A DNA stretch of 64,000 bases from an uncultured Oscillospiraceae bacterium (GTDB lineage: Bacteria; Bacillota; Clostridia; Oscillospirales; Oscillospiraceae), in the NCBI GenBank assembly GCA_944387015.1, contig CALXDH010000001.1, positions 124,001 to 188,000 of the forward strand, in the 5' to 3' direction. The position numbers were made by a program, and so were the translations under genes. The first letter of the stretch is position 1. Each line of letters begins with the position of its first letter. The notes beneath the pieces are model-generated. The model ran no database searches and was not told where the DNA came from. It saw nothing but the letters and a program-made list of their open reading frames with translations. Below, piece by piece: positions 51,286 to 61,331 of the stretch.

Positions 51286-52002
51286 TTATTCCTTGACGAT
51301 GGTGCCCACGTTTTCGCCGCACAGGGCCCGGATGATGTTCCGGGGGTCCTTCAGGGCAAAGAGCAGCACGGGGATGTGGTTGTCCATGGAGAGGGACGTG
51401 GCGGTGGAGTCCATCACCATCAGGTGCTGGGCCAGCACGTCATCATAGCTGATGGTGTCGTACTTGACGGCGGTGGGGTCCTTCACCGGGTCGGCAGTAT
51501 ACACACCATCCACGTTCTTGGCAAGCAGGATCACATCGGCATCGATCTCCGCCGCCCGCAGCACTGCCGCGGTGTCCGTGGAGAAATAGGGGTTGCCGGT
51601 GCCGGCGCCGAAGATGACCACACGGCCCTTTTCCAGATGGCGGATGGCCCGGGAGCGGATGTAGGGCTCCGCCACAGCCCGCATCTCAATGGCCGTCTGG
51701 ACCCGGACAGGGATGCCCTTCTGCTCGCACACATCCGCTACGGCCAGGCAATTCATCACTGTGGCCAGCATGCCCATGTGGTCGGCCCGGGTGCGCTCCA
51801 TGGCGCCGCCGCTGTTCTTAGCGCCCCGCCAGAAGTTGCCGCCGCCTACCACCAGGCCCACCTGAACGCCCATTTCCAGGCATTCCTTGATGACGTCGCA
51901 GACCCGACCGATCATCTCAAAATCCAATCCTGTGTGCTTGTCGCCGGCCAAGGCCTCGCCGCTGATCTTCAGCAGGACGCGCTTGTAAACAGGCTTTGCC
52001 AT
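51286..52002 (-). CDS. pyrH: UMP kinase
   Basis: 238 aa. [35 protein letters not shown]-type substrate loop replaced by [34 protein letters not shown]. Phosphorylates UMP in pyrimidine nucleotide synthesis. First gene of the pyrH-frr-uppS-cdsA-dxr-rseP-ispG-polC run. Confidence 0.97.
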   Translation of the reverse strand: MAKPVYKRVLLKISGEALAGDKHTGLDFEMIGRVCDVIKECLEMGVQVGLVVGGGNFWRGAKNSGGAMERTRADHMGMLATVMNCLAVADVCEQKGIPVRVQTAIEMRAVAEPYIRSRAIRHLEKGRVVIFGAGTGNPYFSTDTAAVLRAAEIDADVILLAKNVDGVYTADPVKDPTAVKYDTISYDDVLAQHLMVMDSTATSLSMDNHIPVLLFALKDPRNIIRALCGENVGTIVKE

Positions 52003-52043
52003 GACAAAAACCTCCGTTTTAAAAATGGAATTTATATGGGTCT

Positions 52044-52071
52044 ATTCTATCTTATTTTTCCTTATTTGCAA
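52044..52071 (-). promoter_or_regulatory. Probable pyrH operon promoter
   Basis: On the - strand, -35 TTGCAA (52066-52071), 16-bp spacer, -10 TAGAAT (52044-52049). The rest of the gap to the engB terminator (about 52080-52244) shows no gene. Confidence 0.6.
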
Positions 52072-52244
52072 AGGGGGTAGACGAAAGAATTTCCATGTCT
52101 GTCGGTTTTCCTGTGGGAAGGGCCAGTTCCTCCCCGCCGCAGCCGAGATTCGACGCCCGTACAGGGACGTTTTGTCAGGGGAACCTCCCGGATTTTTCCC
52201 ATGTCCGCCACAGTCTTCCGACTTCTCATCTCCCTGCCCGACAC

Positions 52245-52281
52245 AAAAACCGGGAGAACGGCCATCACCGTTCCCCCGGTT
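52245..52281 (-). terminator. engB terminator
   Basis: Arms AACCGGGAGAACGG / CCGTTCCCCCGGTT (one mismatch) with a 6-nt loop; TTTTTG follows on the - strand. It ends the clpP-to-engB run. Confidence 0.85.
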
Positions 52282-52284
52282 GGG

Positions 52285-52881
52285 TTATTCTCCGCACTTT
52301 TCCGTCAGCAGCCGGATGAGGGTGTCCTTCCCCTCCCCTTTTTCGGCAGAAAAAGGCACCAGGGCGTCCTCCTCCGTCAGCTCCAGCGTCTCCCGGATCA
52401 GTGCAAGCGCCGGTTCCACCTGGCTCTTTTTCAGCTTGTCCAGTTTGTTGGCCACGATGATCTCCGGGCAGCCGGTCTGGCGGAACCAGTCGTGCATGGT
52501 CACGTCGTCCGCCGTGGGCTTGTGGCGGATGTCCACGATCAGCACGCCGGCGGTGAGGATCTCCCCCTCGTCCTGGAAGTAGCTGTCCATGAGACGGCCC
52601 CAGCGCTCCTTCTCCGCCCGGGAGACCTTGGCGTAGCCGTACCCCGGCAGATCCACCAGGTAGGCCCGGCTGTCCACCAGGAAGTAGTTGATCTGGGTGG
52701 TCTTTCCCGGGGAGGCACCCACATAGGCCAAGTTCTTCCGGCCCAGCAGGCGGTTGATCACCGAGGACTTGCCCACGTTGGACCGCCCCGCAAAGGCGAA
52801 CTGGGGCAAGCCATCCCGCAGAAAGTGTGCCTTGTCCGCGGCAGAGCGGACAAACGCTGCTTTTTGAAAATTCAGTGCCAT
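52285..52881 (-). CDS. engB: Ribosome biogenesis GTPase EngB (YsxC)
   Basis: 198 aa. G1 FAGRSNVGKSSVINRL, G3 DLPGYGYAKVSRAEKERWG, G4 NKLDKLKKS, G5 FSAEKGEG. Needed for 50S assembly. ATG 52881 follows AAGGAGGCCC and lies 11 bp from the lon stop. The lon-engB order is standard in Firmicutes. Confidence 0.97.
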   Translation of the reverse strand: MALNFQKAAFVRSAADKAHFLRDGLPQFAFAGRSNVGKSSVINRLLGRKNLAYVGASPGKTTQINYFLVDSRAYLVDLPGYGYAKVSRAEKERWGRLMDSYFQDEGEILTAGVLIVDIRHKPTADDVTMHDWFRQTGCPEIIVANKLDKLKKSQVEPALALIRETLELTEEDALVPFSAEKGEGKDTLIRLLTEKCGE

Positions 52882-52891
52882 AGGGCCTCCT

Positions 52892-55306
52892 TCACTGCCG
52901 CAGGGTGGCTTCTGTTTTTTCCCGGGCAGGGGCAAAGGCCGCCACCGGCTCCGCCGTCTCCTCCCGGACAGAGACGGTCTCCATTCCCGTCAGGGCGGCG
53001 GCGAATACCTGGTCCACCGTCTCCACCGGCACGAACTGCAGCGCCGCCCGGACCGTCTGGTCGATCTCCTCCAGGTCCCGCACATTGTCTTTGGGGATCA
53101 GCACGGTGCCGATGCCGTTGCGCAGAGCGGCCATGGTCTTCTCCTTCAGTCCGCCGATGGCCAGCACCCGGCCCCGCAGCGTGACCTCACCGGTCATAGC
53201 GATGCCGGCATGGATCTTCCGCCCCGTCAGGGCGGAGAGCATAGCGGTGGTCACCGCGATGCCGGCGGAGGGACCGTCCTTGGGCACCGCGCCCTCCGGG
53301 AAGTGGACGTGGATGTCCTTGGTCTTGTAGAAGTCCTCCTCGATGCCCAGCACCGCCGCCCGGCTGCGCAGGCAGCTCAGAGCCGCCTGGGCGGACTCCT
53401 TCATCACATCGCCCAGATTGCCGGTCAGCTCCAGCTTGCCGGAGCCCTCCATGACGTTGACCTCCACTTCCAGGATCTCGCCGCCGGCCTCAGTCCAGGC
53501 AAGGCCGTTGACCACGCCGATCTCCTCCTTCTCCGTGTGGAGCGCCGGGGGGAAGGGCTGGCAATCCAGCAGCTTCGGCAGGTCGTTTTCTGTAACGCTG
53601 ATTCGCTTTACACTACCTGTCAACAGGCGCATATCCGCCTTTCGGCAGAGGGCCGCCAGGCGGCGCTCCAGCTGACGGACACCGGCCTCCCGGGTATAGT
53701 CCCGGATGACGGCCCGGAGTACGTCGTCCCCCACCCGAAGGCTTCCCTTCTTGAGTCCATGCTCCTCCATCTGCTTGGGCAGCAAGTGGCGCCGGGCGAT
53801 CTGCACCTTTTCCTCGTCGGTGTAGCTGGAGAGCTGGATCACCTCCATCCGGTCCAGCAAGGGCCGGGGGATGGTCTCGGTGGTATTGGCGGTGGTGATG
53901 AAGAGCACCTTCGTCAGATCCACGGGGATCTCCAGGAAGTGGTCCCGGAAGGCGTGGTTCTGCTCGCTGTCCAGCACCTCCAGCAGTGCGGCGGCGGGGT
54001 CGCCCCGATAGTCGCTGCCCATCTTGTCGATCTCGTCCAGAAGGAGCAGCGGGTTCATGGAGCCGCTGCGGCTGATGGCCTCGATGATGCGGCCGGGCAT
54101 GGCGCCTATGTAGGTCTTGCGGTGGCCCCGGATGTCCGCCTCATCCCGGACGCCGCCCAGGGAGATCCGGGCCAGCTTCCGGTTCAGCGCCTTGGCCACC
54201 GAGATGGCGATGGAGGTCTTGCCCACGCCCGGAGGGCCTACCAGGCAGAGGATCTGCCCCTTCCCCTCCGGATTCATCTGCCGGACGGCGATGGTCTCCA
54301 GAATCCGCTCCTTCACCTTCGCCAGGCCGTAGTGGTCCTTTTCCAGCACCTTGCGGGCGGCCTCCACGCTGACGCGCTCCTTGGTGGTCTCCTTCCAGGG
54401 CATCTCCAGGCACACGTCCAGGTAGTTGCGGATCACAGCACCCTCGGCACTGCCGAAGGGCTGCTTGGCCAGCTTGTTCACCTCTTTGAGCAGGTGTTTT
54501 TCCGTATCCTCATCCAGCTCCAGCGCCACGATCTTCTGGCGGTAGGTCTCTACCTCGTCGTCATCATCTGTCTCGCCCAGCTCATTTTGCAGCACCCGGA
54601 TCTGGGTGCGGAGGATCTGCTCCCGCTGGCTGCTGACCAGCTGGTCCCGGACCTTGCCCTCCAGTTCGTGCTCAAAGCCTAAGACGTTGTTCTCCCGGGC
54701 CAGGAAGCTGTTGAGTTTGCGCAGCCGGGCAAAGGGAGAGATCTCCTCCAGGATCTCCTGCTTGTCGGTAAAGCGCAGGGCCACATTCTGGGCGATGTAG
54801 TCCGCTAGGAAGCCGGGGTCCCGGCTGTCCATTACGGTGGTGAGGACCTCCTCGGCGATACCGCCAGCCATCTCCGCGTACTCGCTGAAGAGGTGGTAGG
54901 TCTGGCGCAGCAGCGCCTCAGTACGGGGGCTCTTACGGAAGGCCTCGGAGGGCTCTTCCTCCGGCAACGCCTCTACGTTGGCCTGGAGATAGGGCTCCAC
55001 CTGCCAGAGCCGCTTGAGCCGGGCCCGCCGGCGGCCCTCCACCACACAGCGGACAGAGGTGGGTGAGAGCCGCAGGATCTGACTGATGTGGGACACAGTG
55101 CCCACAGCGTACAGATCCTTTTCCTCCGGCAGATTGACGCCGATCTCCCGCTGGGTCACCAGGAAGATCTCCTGGTCCTCCTCCATGGCCCGTTCCAGGG
55201 CCGCGATGGAGATGCGCCGCTCCACATCGAAGGTCAAGGTCATATGGGGAAACACCGTCAGGCCACGGAGGGCCAGGACGGGAATATTCCAGTTGGTCAG
55301 TTCCAT
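52892..55306 (-). CDS. lon: ATP-dependent protease La
   Basis: 804 aa. LON-N domain (LALRGLTVFPHMTLTFDVER), AAA+ module with GPPGVGKTSIAISVAKAL and LLLDEIDKMGSDYRGDPAAA, then the proteolytic domain with PEGAVPKDGPSAGIAVTTAM (catalytic Ser) and the downstream Lys in HAGIAMTGEVTLRGRVL ... GGLKEK. Degrades misfolded and regulatory proteins. ATG 55306 is set by family N-terminus. Confidence 0.97.
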   Translation of the reverse strand: MELTNWNIPVLALRGLTVFPHMTLTFDVERRISIAALERAMEEDQEIFLVTQREIGVNLPEEKDLYAVGTVSHISQILRLSPTSVRCVVEGRRRARLKRLWQVEPYLQANVEALPEEEPSEAFRKSPRTEALLRQTYHLFSEYAEMAGGIAEEVLTTVMDSRDPGFLADYIAQNVALRFTDKQEILEEISPFARLRKLNSFLARENNVLGFEHELEGKVRDQLVSSQREQILRTQIRVLQNELGETDDDDEVETYRQKIVALELDEDTEKHLLKEVNKLAKQPFGSAEGAVIRNYLDVCLEMPWKETTKERVSVEAARKVLEKDHYGLAKVKERILETIAVRQMNPEGKGQILCLVGPPGVGKTSIAISVAKALNRKLARISLGGVRDEADIRGHRKTYIGAMPGRIIEAISRSGSMNPLLLLDEIDKMGSDYRGDPAAALLEVLDSEQNHAFRDHFLEIPVDLTKVLFITTANTTETIPRPLLDRMEVIQLSSYTDEEKVQIARRHLLPKQMEEHGLKKGSLRVGDDVLRAVIRDYTREAGVRQLERRLAALCRKADMRLLTGSVKRISVTENDLPKLLDCQPFPPALHTEKEEIGVVNGLAWTEAGGEILEVEVNVMEGSGKLELTGNLGDVMKESAQAALSCLRSRAAVLGIEEDFYKTKDIHVHFPEGAVPKDGPSAGIAVTTAMLSALTGRKIHAGIAMTGEVTLRGRVLAIGGLKEKTMAALRNGIGTVLIPKDNVRDLEEIDQTVRAALQFVPVETVDQVFAAALTGMETVSVREETAEPVAAFAPAREKTEATLRQ

Positions 55307-55379
55307 AGGAATTTCCTTTCTTGGGGGAAACACGCGGAAAGGGGGCGCCGAAATACGCGGCGTCCCCTTTCTTTGTTGT

Positions 55380-56699
55380 TTAAGACGCCGACGCGGGAGT
55401 GGAAGAGCCGCTGGCGGGCTTTTCTCCCTTGCCGGTGTTCAATTTCACGGAATAGCTGATCTTGTTGGGGTCCCGGGTCAGTTCCGGCTTCCCGGTGCCC
55501 TCCACACATTCTTTGGTGATGACCACCTTGGAGATGGTGGGGTCGGAGGGAACGTCGTACATGATCTGGGTCAGCATCCCCTCCATCACGGCCCGCAGGC
55601 CCCGGGCGCCGATGTTGCGCTCGATAGCCTTGTCGGCGATGGCATCCAGCGCGTCCTGGGTGAATTCCAGGTCCACGTCGTCGTATTCCATCAGCCGCTT
55701 ATACTGCTTGACCAGTGCGTTCTTGGGCTCGGTCAGGATGCGCACCAGGTCCTCCCGCTTCAGCGCGTTCAGGGAGGCGATGATGGGCAGACGGCCCACC
55801 AGCTCGGGGATCAGGCCGAACTTGAGCAGGTCATGAGGCTGTACCTCGTGAAGGATCCGGCTCAGGTCCTTGTCCTTCTTTCCCTGGATGTTGGCGCCGA
55901 AGCCGATGCTCTTCTGGTCCATGCGCTGTTCGATGATCTTCTCCAGACCGTCGAAGGCGCCGCCGCAGATGAAGAGGATGTTCTTGGTGTTCACCTGGAT
56001 AAACTCCTGGTGGGGGTGCTTCCGGCCGCCCTGGGGCGGCACGTTGGCCACAGTGCCCTCCACGATCTTCAGCAATGCCTGCTGCACGCCCTCACCGGAG
56101 ACGTCCCGGGTGATGGAGGTGTTCTCGCTCTTGCGGGCGATCTTGTCGATCTCATCCACGTAGATGATGCCCCGCTCGGCCCTCTCCACATCGAAGTCGG
56201 CGGCCTGCAGCAGCCGCAGCAGGATGTTCTCCACGTCGTCGCCCACGTAGCCGGCCTCAGTGAGGGTGGTAGCATCGGCGATGGCGAAGGGCACCTTCAG
56301 GATCCGGGCCAGAGTCTGGGCAAAGAGGGTCTTGCCGGAGCCGGTGGGGCCCAGCATCAGGATGTTGCTCTTTTGCAGCTCCACATCCTCGTCGCCGCCG
56401 AAGAAAATGCGCTTATAGTGGTTGTAAACCGCCACGGACAGGGCCACTTTCGCCTCATCCTGGCCGATGACGTACTGATCCAGCACGTCCTTGATCTCCC
56501 GGGGGGTAGGCAGCTCATCGGGGACATCGTCCACCGCGCTGCCGTCCAGATCGTCGAATCCGTCATTGAGAATGCTCATGCAAAGCCGCACACATTCATC
56601 GCAGATCCGTACGCCGGGCCCCTGGATCATCCGGCGAACCTGCTGCTCGTGCTTCCCGCAGAAGGAGCAGCGAAGGGTCTTCTTGCCGTCGTCGTTCAT
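55380..56699 (-). CDS. clpX: ATP-dependent Clp protease ATP-binding subunit ClpX
   Basis: 439 aa. N-terminal zinc domain with C11, C14, C33, C36; Walker A GPTGSGKT (117-124); Walker [16 protein letters not shown]; pore loops; and the ClpP-contact IGF loop ([14 protein letters not shown]). Unfolds substrates for ClpP, whose gene is 30 bp upstream. Confidence 0.97.
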   Translation of the reverse strand: MNDDGKKTLRCSFCGKHEQQVRRMIQGPGVRICDECVRLCMSILNDGFDDLDGSAVDDVPDELPTPREIKDVLDQYVIGQDEAKVALSVAVYNHYKRIFFGGDEDVELQKSNILMLGPTGSGKTLFAQTLARILKVPFAIADATTLTEAGYVGDDVENILLRLLQAADFDVERAERGIIYVDEIDKIARKSENTSITRDVSGEGVQQALLKIVEGTVANVPPQGGRKHPHQEFIQVNTKNILFICGGAFDGLEKIIEQRMDQKSIGFGANIQGKKDKDLSRILHEVQPHDLLKFGLIPELVGRLPIIASLNALKREDLVRILTEPKNALVKQYKRLMEYDDVDLEFTQDALDAIADKAIERNIGARGLRAVMEGMLTQIMYDVPSDPTISKVVITKECVEGTGKPELTRDPNKISYSVKLNTGKGEKPASGSSTPASAS

Positions 56700-56729
56700 G
56701 GTATTACCTCAGTTTCTGGAGTTGCGCTT

Positions 56730-57320
56730 TTAAGATGATTTCTTGGGCAGAATGATCTTGTCGATCAGGCCGAACTCCTTGGCCTCATCGGCGCTCATGA
56801 AGTTATCCCGCTCGCAGGCGGCGGTGACTTCCTCCACCGGTCTGCCGGTGTTCTCCGCCAGGATGCGGTTCATGCGCTTTTTGATGGTCTCCAACCGCTT
56901 GAGGTGGATGGCCATATCGGTGATCTGGCCCTGGGTACCGGCGGAGGGCTGATGGATCATGATCTCCGCATTGGGCAGGGCAAAGCGCTTGCCCTTGGCA
57001 CCAGAGGAGAGCAAAAACGCGCCCATGCTGGCGGCCATGCCCACGCAGATGGTGGAGACGTCGCACTTGACGTACTGCATAGTGTCGTAGATGGCCATGC
57101 CGTCGGTGACGGAACCGCCGGGGCTGTTGATATAGAACTGGATGTCCTTATCGGGGTCCTGGGCCTCCAGGTAGAGAAGCTGGGCGACCACCAGGCTGGC
57201 GGTGGTGGCGTTGACTTCCTCGCCCAAAAAGACGATCCGGTCGTTCAGCAGACGGGAAAAGATGTCGTAGGACCGCTCACCCCGGTTGGTCTGCTCCACT
57301 ACGTAAGGGACTAAGCTCAT
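56730..57320 (-). CDS. clpP: ATP-dependent Clp protease proteolytic subunit
   Basis: 196 aa. Catalytic triad Ser98 (GMAASMGA), His123 (EIMIHQPS), Asp172 (ERDNFMSA). [18 protein letters not shown] is the family signature. Forms a double heptamer with ClpX. Preceded by a long structured leader (57340-57500). Confidence 0.98.
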   Translation of the reverse strand: MSLVPYVVEQTNRGERSYDIFSRLLNDRIVFLGEEVNATTASLVVAQLLYLEAQDPDKDIQFYINSPGGSVTDGMAIYDTMQYVKCDVSTICVGMAASMGAFLLSSGAKGKRFALPNAEIMIHQPSAGTQGQITDMAIHLKRLETIKKRMNRILAENTGRPVEEVTAACERDNFMSADEAKEFGLIDKIILPKKSS

Positions 57321-57339
57321 TGGTATAACCTCCTTGGCT

Positions 57340-57500
57340 GGCCGCGCTTTGCGGCCGTTGACAGATTTGTCCTCCCAAACCCGATGCGTTCCGCTCCTGC
57401 GGGCAGGTATGGCAAAAGCGCCCCGCTCCCGTGAGGCAGCCGGCGCCTATGCCATACCACGCACCTATCCTAATACAGGTGCCGTGCTGAAATCTGTCAA
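57340..57500 (-). ncRNA. Structured leader RNA upstream of clpP
   Basis: Between tig and clpP, transcribed leftward. An 11-bp closing pair TTGACAGATTT (57490-57500, - strand) with AAATCTGTCAA (57358-57368) encloses GCACCT/AGGTGC (57461-57482), GGTATGGCA/TGCCATACC (57406-57414 with 57450-57458, holding an inner GGCGC/GCGCC pair) and CCGC-TCCT-GCGG (57391-57402). A last hairpin GGCCGC/GCGGCC (57340-57356) abuts the clpP SD. This resembles a multi-branched regulatory RNA; no known class recognised. The TTGACA may instead be a -35 element. Confidence 0.45.
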
Positions 57501-57573
57501 AGCGATGTAGAAGCACGGGCCGGCAGAGCCGCTTTACACGTTACCGGCCTGCCACAGTACAGTATACCCGGAA

Positions 57574-58989
57574 TTACTTGGATTCAACGGGCTCCTCGTC
57601 CTCTTTTTTCACCGCTTTTTTGGTGGTCTTCTTCGCGGGCTTCTTCTCCTCGCCTTCCTCAGCGGCAGCATCGTCGGCCTTCTTGGTGGTCTTCTTGGCC
57701 GTCTTCTTCTCCGGCTTGGTGGCGGTAGCGCTGTCCACCACCACGGCCACGGCCTTGCGGCTGATGACCTGGTCGCGGATCTGCTCGGGCTGGAGATACT
57801 TCTTCACCATCTCCAGATCCATGTTGTACTGGTCGGCCAGCTTCTGGAACTCGGCCTCCACTTCCTCATCGGTGGCCTCCAGGTTCTCGGCCTTGATGAT
57901 GGCGGCCATGGCCAGGTCCATCCGCACCTGACGCTCAGCAGGCTCCTTGGCGTCGGCGAGCAGCTTGGACTCCTCCATGCCAGTCATCTTCAGGTACTGG
58001 TCATAGGGGATGCCCTGCTGGGCGATCTGCATCTTGAAGTTGTCCAGGAACTGACGGGCCTGGTTCTCCACCATGGCATCGGGGATGTCGGCGGTGATGT
58101 TGGCGGCCACCTGCTCCATCAGGGCGTCCTCAAAGGCCTGGTCGGCGGCCTTCTGGCGCTCTTCGGTGATCTTCTTCTTCAGGTCAGCCTTCAGATCCTT
58201 GAGGGTATCGAACTCACTGACGTCCTTGGCGAACTCGTCGTCCAGGGCGGGAACTTCCTTCTCCTTGACCTCGTGGACCTTCACCTTGAAGACCACGGCC
58301 TTGCCGGCCAGATCCGCGTGATAGTCCTCGGGGAAGGTGATGTCCAGATCCTTCTCGTCGCCGGCCTTGGTGCCCACCAGCTGCTCTTCGAAGCCGGGGA
58401 CGAAGCTGTGGGAACCCAGCTCCAGGCTGTGGTTCTCACCCTTGCCGCCGTCGAAGGGCTTGCCGTCCAGGAAACCCTCGAAGTCGATGACCACGGTGTC
58501 GCCTTCCTTGGCCTCGCGCTCCACGCTCACGAGACGGGTGTTGCGGTCGGAGAGCTCCTTGAGGCGCTCGTCCACGTCAGCGGCGGTGACCTTCACCTCG
58601 TCCTTGGGGGCAGAGAGGCCCTTGTACTCGCCCAGAGTGACCTCGGGATACACGGGAGCAGTGGCCTTGAAGGTGAAGCCGTCCTTCGTGCACTCGCCCA
58701 CCATCTCCACAGCGGGATAGCCCACGACCTGGAGCTCCTGCTCCTTCACAGCGGCCTCATAGGCATCGGGGAACGCAATATTGATGGCTTCCTCGAAAAA
58801 CACCTCTGCGCCGTACATGCCCTCGATCACCTTGCGGGGGGCCTTGCCGGGACGGAAGCCCGGGACATTGATCTTCTTGCGCATCTTCTGATATGCCTTT
58901 TCGATGGCAGCCTGAAACTCCGCCGCACCCACCTCGATGGTCAGCGCGACCTGACTTTTTTCCAGTTTTTCACAGCTTTTGACACTCAT
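57574..58989 (-). CDS. tig: Trigger factor
   Basis: 471 aa. Ribosome-binding N-domain with the GFRPGKAPRKVI signature (about 44-55), FKBP-type PPIase domain (EGDTVVIDFEGFLDGKPFDG), and helical C-domain. The last 50 or so residues form an unusual Lys/Thr/Ala-rich tail with repeated KKTTKKA blocks and acidic patches, beyond the normal family end. Start at ATG 58989 follows GGAGGAG. Folds nascent chains at the exit tunnel. Confidence 0.96.
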   Translation of the reverse strand: MSVKSCEKLEKSQVALTIEVGAAEFQAAIEKAYQKMRKKINVPGFRPGKAPRKVIEGMYGAEVFFEEAINIAFPDAYEAAVKEQELQVVGYPAVEMVGECTKDGFTFKATAPVYPEVTLGEYKGLSAPKDEVKVTAADVDERLKELSDRNTRLVSVEREAKEGDTVVIDFEGFLDGKPFDGGKGENHSLELGSHSFVPGFEEQLVGTKAGDEKDLDITFPEDYHADLAGKAVVFKVKVHEVKEKEVPALDDEFAKDVSEFDTLKDLKADLKKKITEERQKAADQAFEDALMEQVAANITADIPDAMVENQARQFLDNFKMQIAQQGIPYDQYLKMTGMEESKLLADAKEPAERQVRMDLAMAAIIKAENLEATDEEVEAEFQKLADQYNMDLEMVKKYLQPEQIRDQVISRKAVAVVVDSATATKPEKKTAKKTTKKADDAAAEEGEEKKPAKKTTKKAVKKEDEEPVESK

Positions 58990-59079
58990 TTTGTTTACTC
59001 CTCCGTTCATCACCAGTCAAACGCCGGTGCGAATTGATATTTTATCAGAAAAATCTTGAAATTACCAGCCTTTTTTCGT

Positions 59080-59766
59080 TTAATCACAAATTTTTTTTGG
59101 GACAAAACCCAGATAGTCCGCAGAGATCAGGGAAAAGGCCGTGTTTCCCCGCTCTCCTTCGATGCGCCGGCGGATCACCGGGCCGTGGAGATGGCCGTAG
59201 CAGCACTGCTCCACAGGGTATTTTTCCAGCACCTCCAGGATCTCCCGGCACTGGTACCCCTGGTACAGGGGCGGATAGTGGAGAAAGCACCAGATGGGCT
59301 TTCCCTCCGCCGCCTTCAGCGACGTCTCCAGCCGCCCCACCTCCCGGCTGAGGACCTTGGCATTGTGGGGCTTCTGGTCCTCCTCAAAAAACCATCCCCG
59401 GGTACCGCACAGGGCGTGCTCTCCGTAGAAATGGCAGTTGTTGTGCAGGAAGTCAAAGGTGGTGAATCCCTTCTCAGCAAAGAAGGCACTCATCTTGGAA
59501 ACAGTGGACCACCAGTAGTCGTGGTTCCCCTTGATGAGAAGTTTTTTGCAGGGGAACTGTTCCAGAAAGCGGAAATCCGCCTCCGCCTCCCCCAGGGACA
59601 TCCCCCAGGAGGTATCCCCTGCCAGGATCAGCACGTCCTCCGCCGTCAGCTGGCTCAAGGACGACTCAATGCGGCTGACATAATTTTCCCAGGCAGGCCC
59701 GAAGACCTCCATGGATTTGTTCACCGCCAGGGAGAGGTGCAGATCCCCGATGGCATAAAGGGCCAT
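59080..59766 (-). CDS. Metallophosphoesterase (calcineurin-like)
   Basis: 228 aa. Metal-binding motifs YAIGDLHLSL (D-x-H), ILAGDTSWG (GD), IKGNHDYWW (GNHD), and late H residues in WCFLHYPPLY and CYGHLHG. Likely a small cytosolic phosphoesterase; substrate unknown. Last gene of the lepB-to-59080 run; 35 bp after thrC. Confidence 0.9.
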   Translation of the reverse strand: MALYAIGDLHLSLAVNKSMEVFGPAWENYVSRIESSLSQLTAEDVLILAGDTSWGMSLGEAEADFRFLEQFPCKKLLIKGNHDYWWSTVSKMSAFFAEKGFTTFDFLHNNCHFYGEHALCGTRGWFFEEDQKPHNAKVLSREVGRLETSLKAAEGKPIWCFLHYPPLYQGYQCREILEVLEKYPVEQCCYGHLHGPVIRRRIEGERGNTAFSLISADYLGFVPKKICD

Positions 59767-59801
59767 AAGCGCCCCTCCTTTTCATTTTGGTGTCTCTCCC
59801 G

Positions 59802-61289
59802 TTACTTCAGGAAGTCCAGCACCACGCTGTCCATGGCTGCCTTCTCGCAGGCAAGGTCGAAGCGCCGGGCCTTGCCCTTCAGCGCCGCCAGGCGCCGGGG
59901 GACCGGCGTGCCGGTGGCGTCATGGAGCTGGTCCAGCAGCTCCAGCCCCTCCCCTGCCGGGGGCTGGCCAATGGCGGCAAGTACATGGTCGCAGAACTTG
60001 TAGGGGGATGCGGTGGAGGCAAACACGGTCACCGTCTTATCGCCGGTGGCGGCGCGGTACTGCTCCATCACGTTGGCCGCCACGGCGGTGTGGGTGTCGA
60101 TGAGGTATCCGTAGTCCTGGTAGTAGCGGCCGATGGTGGCGGCGGTGTCCTCCTCGCCGCAGAAGCCGCCCCAGTACTGCTCCTTCAGCGCCGTCTTGAT
60201 GGCATCGGAGACCTCGTAGCGGCCGTCCCGGGACAGCGCCTCCATATAGCCCCAGACCTCCGCGTCGTTCTGGCCGGAGAGGTCGAAGAGCAGCCGCTCC
60301 AGGTTAGAAGAAACCAGGATGTCCATGGAGGGGCTCATGGTGGTGTGGAAGGGACGGTTGCGGTCATAGACGCCGGTGCGCAGGAAGTCCGTCAGCACGT
60401 CGTTGCGGTTGGAGGCACAGATGAGCATATGGACCGGCAGGCCCATGCGCTTTGCGTAGTAGGCCGCCAGGATGTCGCCGAAGTTGCCGGTGGGGACGCA
60501 GAAGTTCACCTTCTCCCCCATGGTCAGTTTTCCCTCCCGCACCAGATCGCAGTAGGCGGAAATGTAGTAGACCACCTGAGGCAGGATGCGGCCCCAGTTG
60601 ATGGAGTTGGCGGAGGAGAGAAAATAGCCCCGCTCCGCCAGAGTCTCCCGGATGGACACGTCGGAGAAGATCCGCTTGACCCCGGCCTGGGCGTCGTCGA
60701 AATTGCCCACCACGGCACACACGCCCACGTTGGCGCCGTCCTGGGTCAGCATCTGGGTCTCCTGGACCTGGGAGACGCCGTCCTTGGGATAGAACACCAG
60801 GATCTTGGTCTGGGGCACATCGGCAAAGCCCTCCATGGCGGCCTTGCCGGTGTCGCCGGAGGTGGCCACCAGGATGCAGGCGGTCTTGGGTTCCCCGGTC
60901 TTGCGCAGCGCGGCGGAGAGCAGCTGGGGCAGCATCTGCAGCGCCATATCCTTGAAGGCGCTGGTAGGGCCGTGCCACAGCTCCAGACAATAGGTGGTCT
61001 CATCCAGGGTGCGGACCGGCGCCACAGCGGTGGTATCGAACTTGTCAGGACCGTAGGCGTTGTGGGCGAAAGACGTCAGCTCCTCCTCCGTGTAGTCCGT
61101 CAGATACAGACCCATCACCTTGGCCGCCCGCTCCTGATAGGACGCCGTCAGCAGCCCCTCCAGAAAGGCCCGGTCGATCTGCGGGATCTCGGTGGGGGTC
61201 AGGAGGCCGCCGTCCCGGCTCAGGCCCATTTTCACGGCCTCAGCGGAGGCGTAGCGCAAAGAGCGGTCCCTTGTACTCAAATACTTCAT
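59802..61289 (-). CDS. thrC: Threonine synthase
   Basis: 495 aa, the long (type 2) form. PLP lysine in GPTSAFKDMALQMLPQLLSA, VATSGDTGKAAMEGFADVP, and N-terminal TRDRSLRYASAEAVKMGLSRDG. Converts O-phosphohomoserine to threonine. No leader long enough for a T-box precedes it (42-bp gap to yraN). Confidence 0.96.
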   Translation of the reverse strand: MKYLSTRDRSLRYASAEAVKMGLSRDGGLLTPTEIPQIDRAFLEGLLTASYQERAAKVMGLYLTDYTEEELTSFAHNAYGPDKFDTTAVAPVRTLDETTYCLELWHGPTSAFKDMALQMLPQLLSAALRKTGEPKTACILVATSGDTGKAAMEGFADVPQTKILVFYPKDGVSQVQETQMLTQDGANVGVCAVVGNFDDAQAGVKRIFSDVSIRETLAERGYFLSSANSINWGRILPQVVYYISAYCDLVREGKLTMGEKVNFCVPTGNFGDILAAYYAKRMGLPVHMLICASNRNDVLTDFLRTGVYDRNRPFHTTMSPSMDILVSSNLERLLFDLSGQNDAEVWGYMEALSRDGRYEVSDAIKTALKEQYWGGFCGEEDTAATIGRYYQDYGYLIDTHTAVAANVMEQYRAATGDKTVTVFASTASPYKFCDHVLAAIGQPPAGEGLELLDQLHDATGTPVPRRLAALKGKARRFDLACEKAAMDSVVLDFLK

Positions 61290-61331
61290 TGTCTGTTCCT
61301 CGCTTTCCTGGCATTTCGGCTTTTGCAGCCG

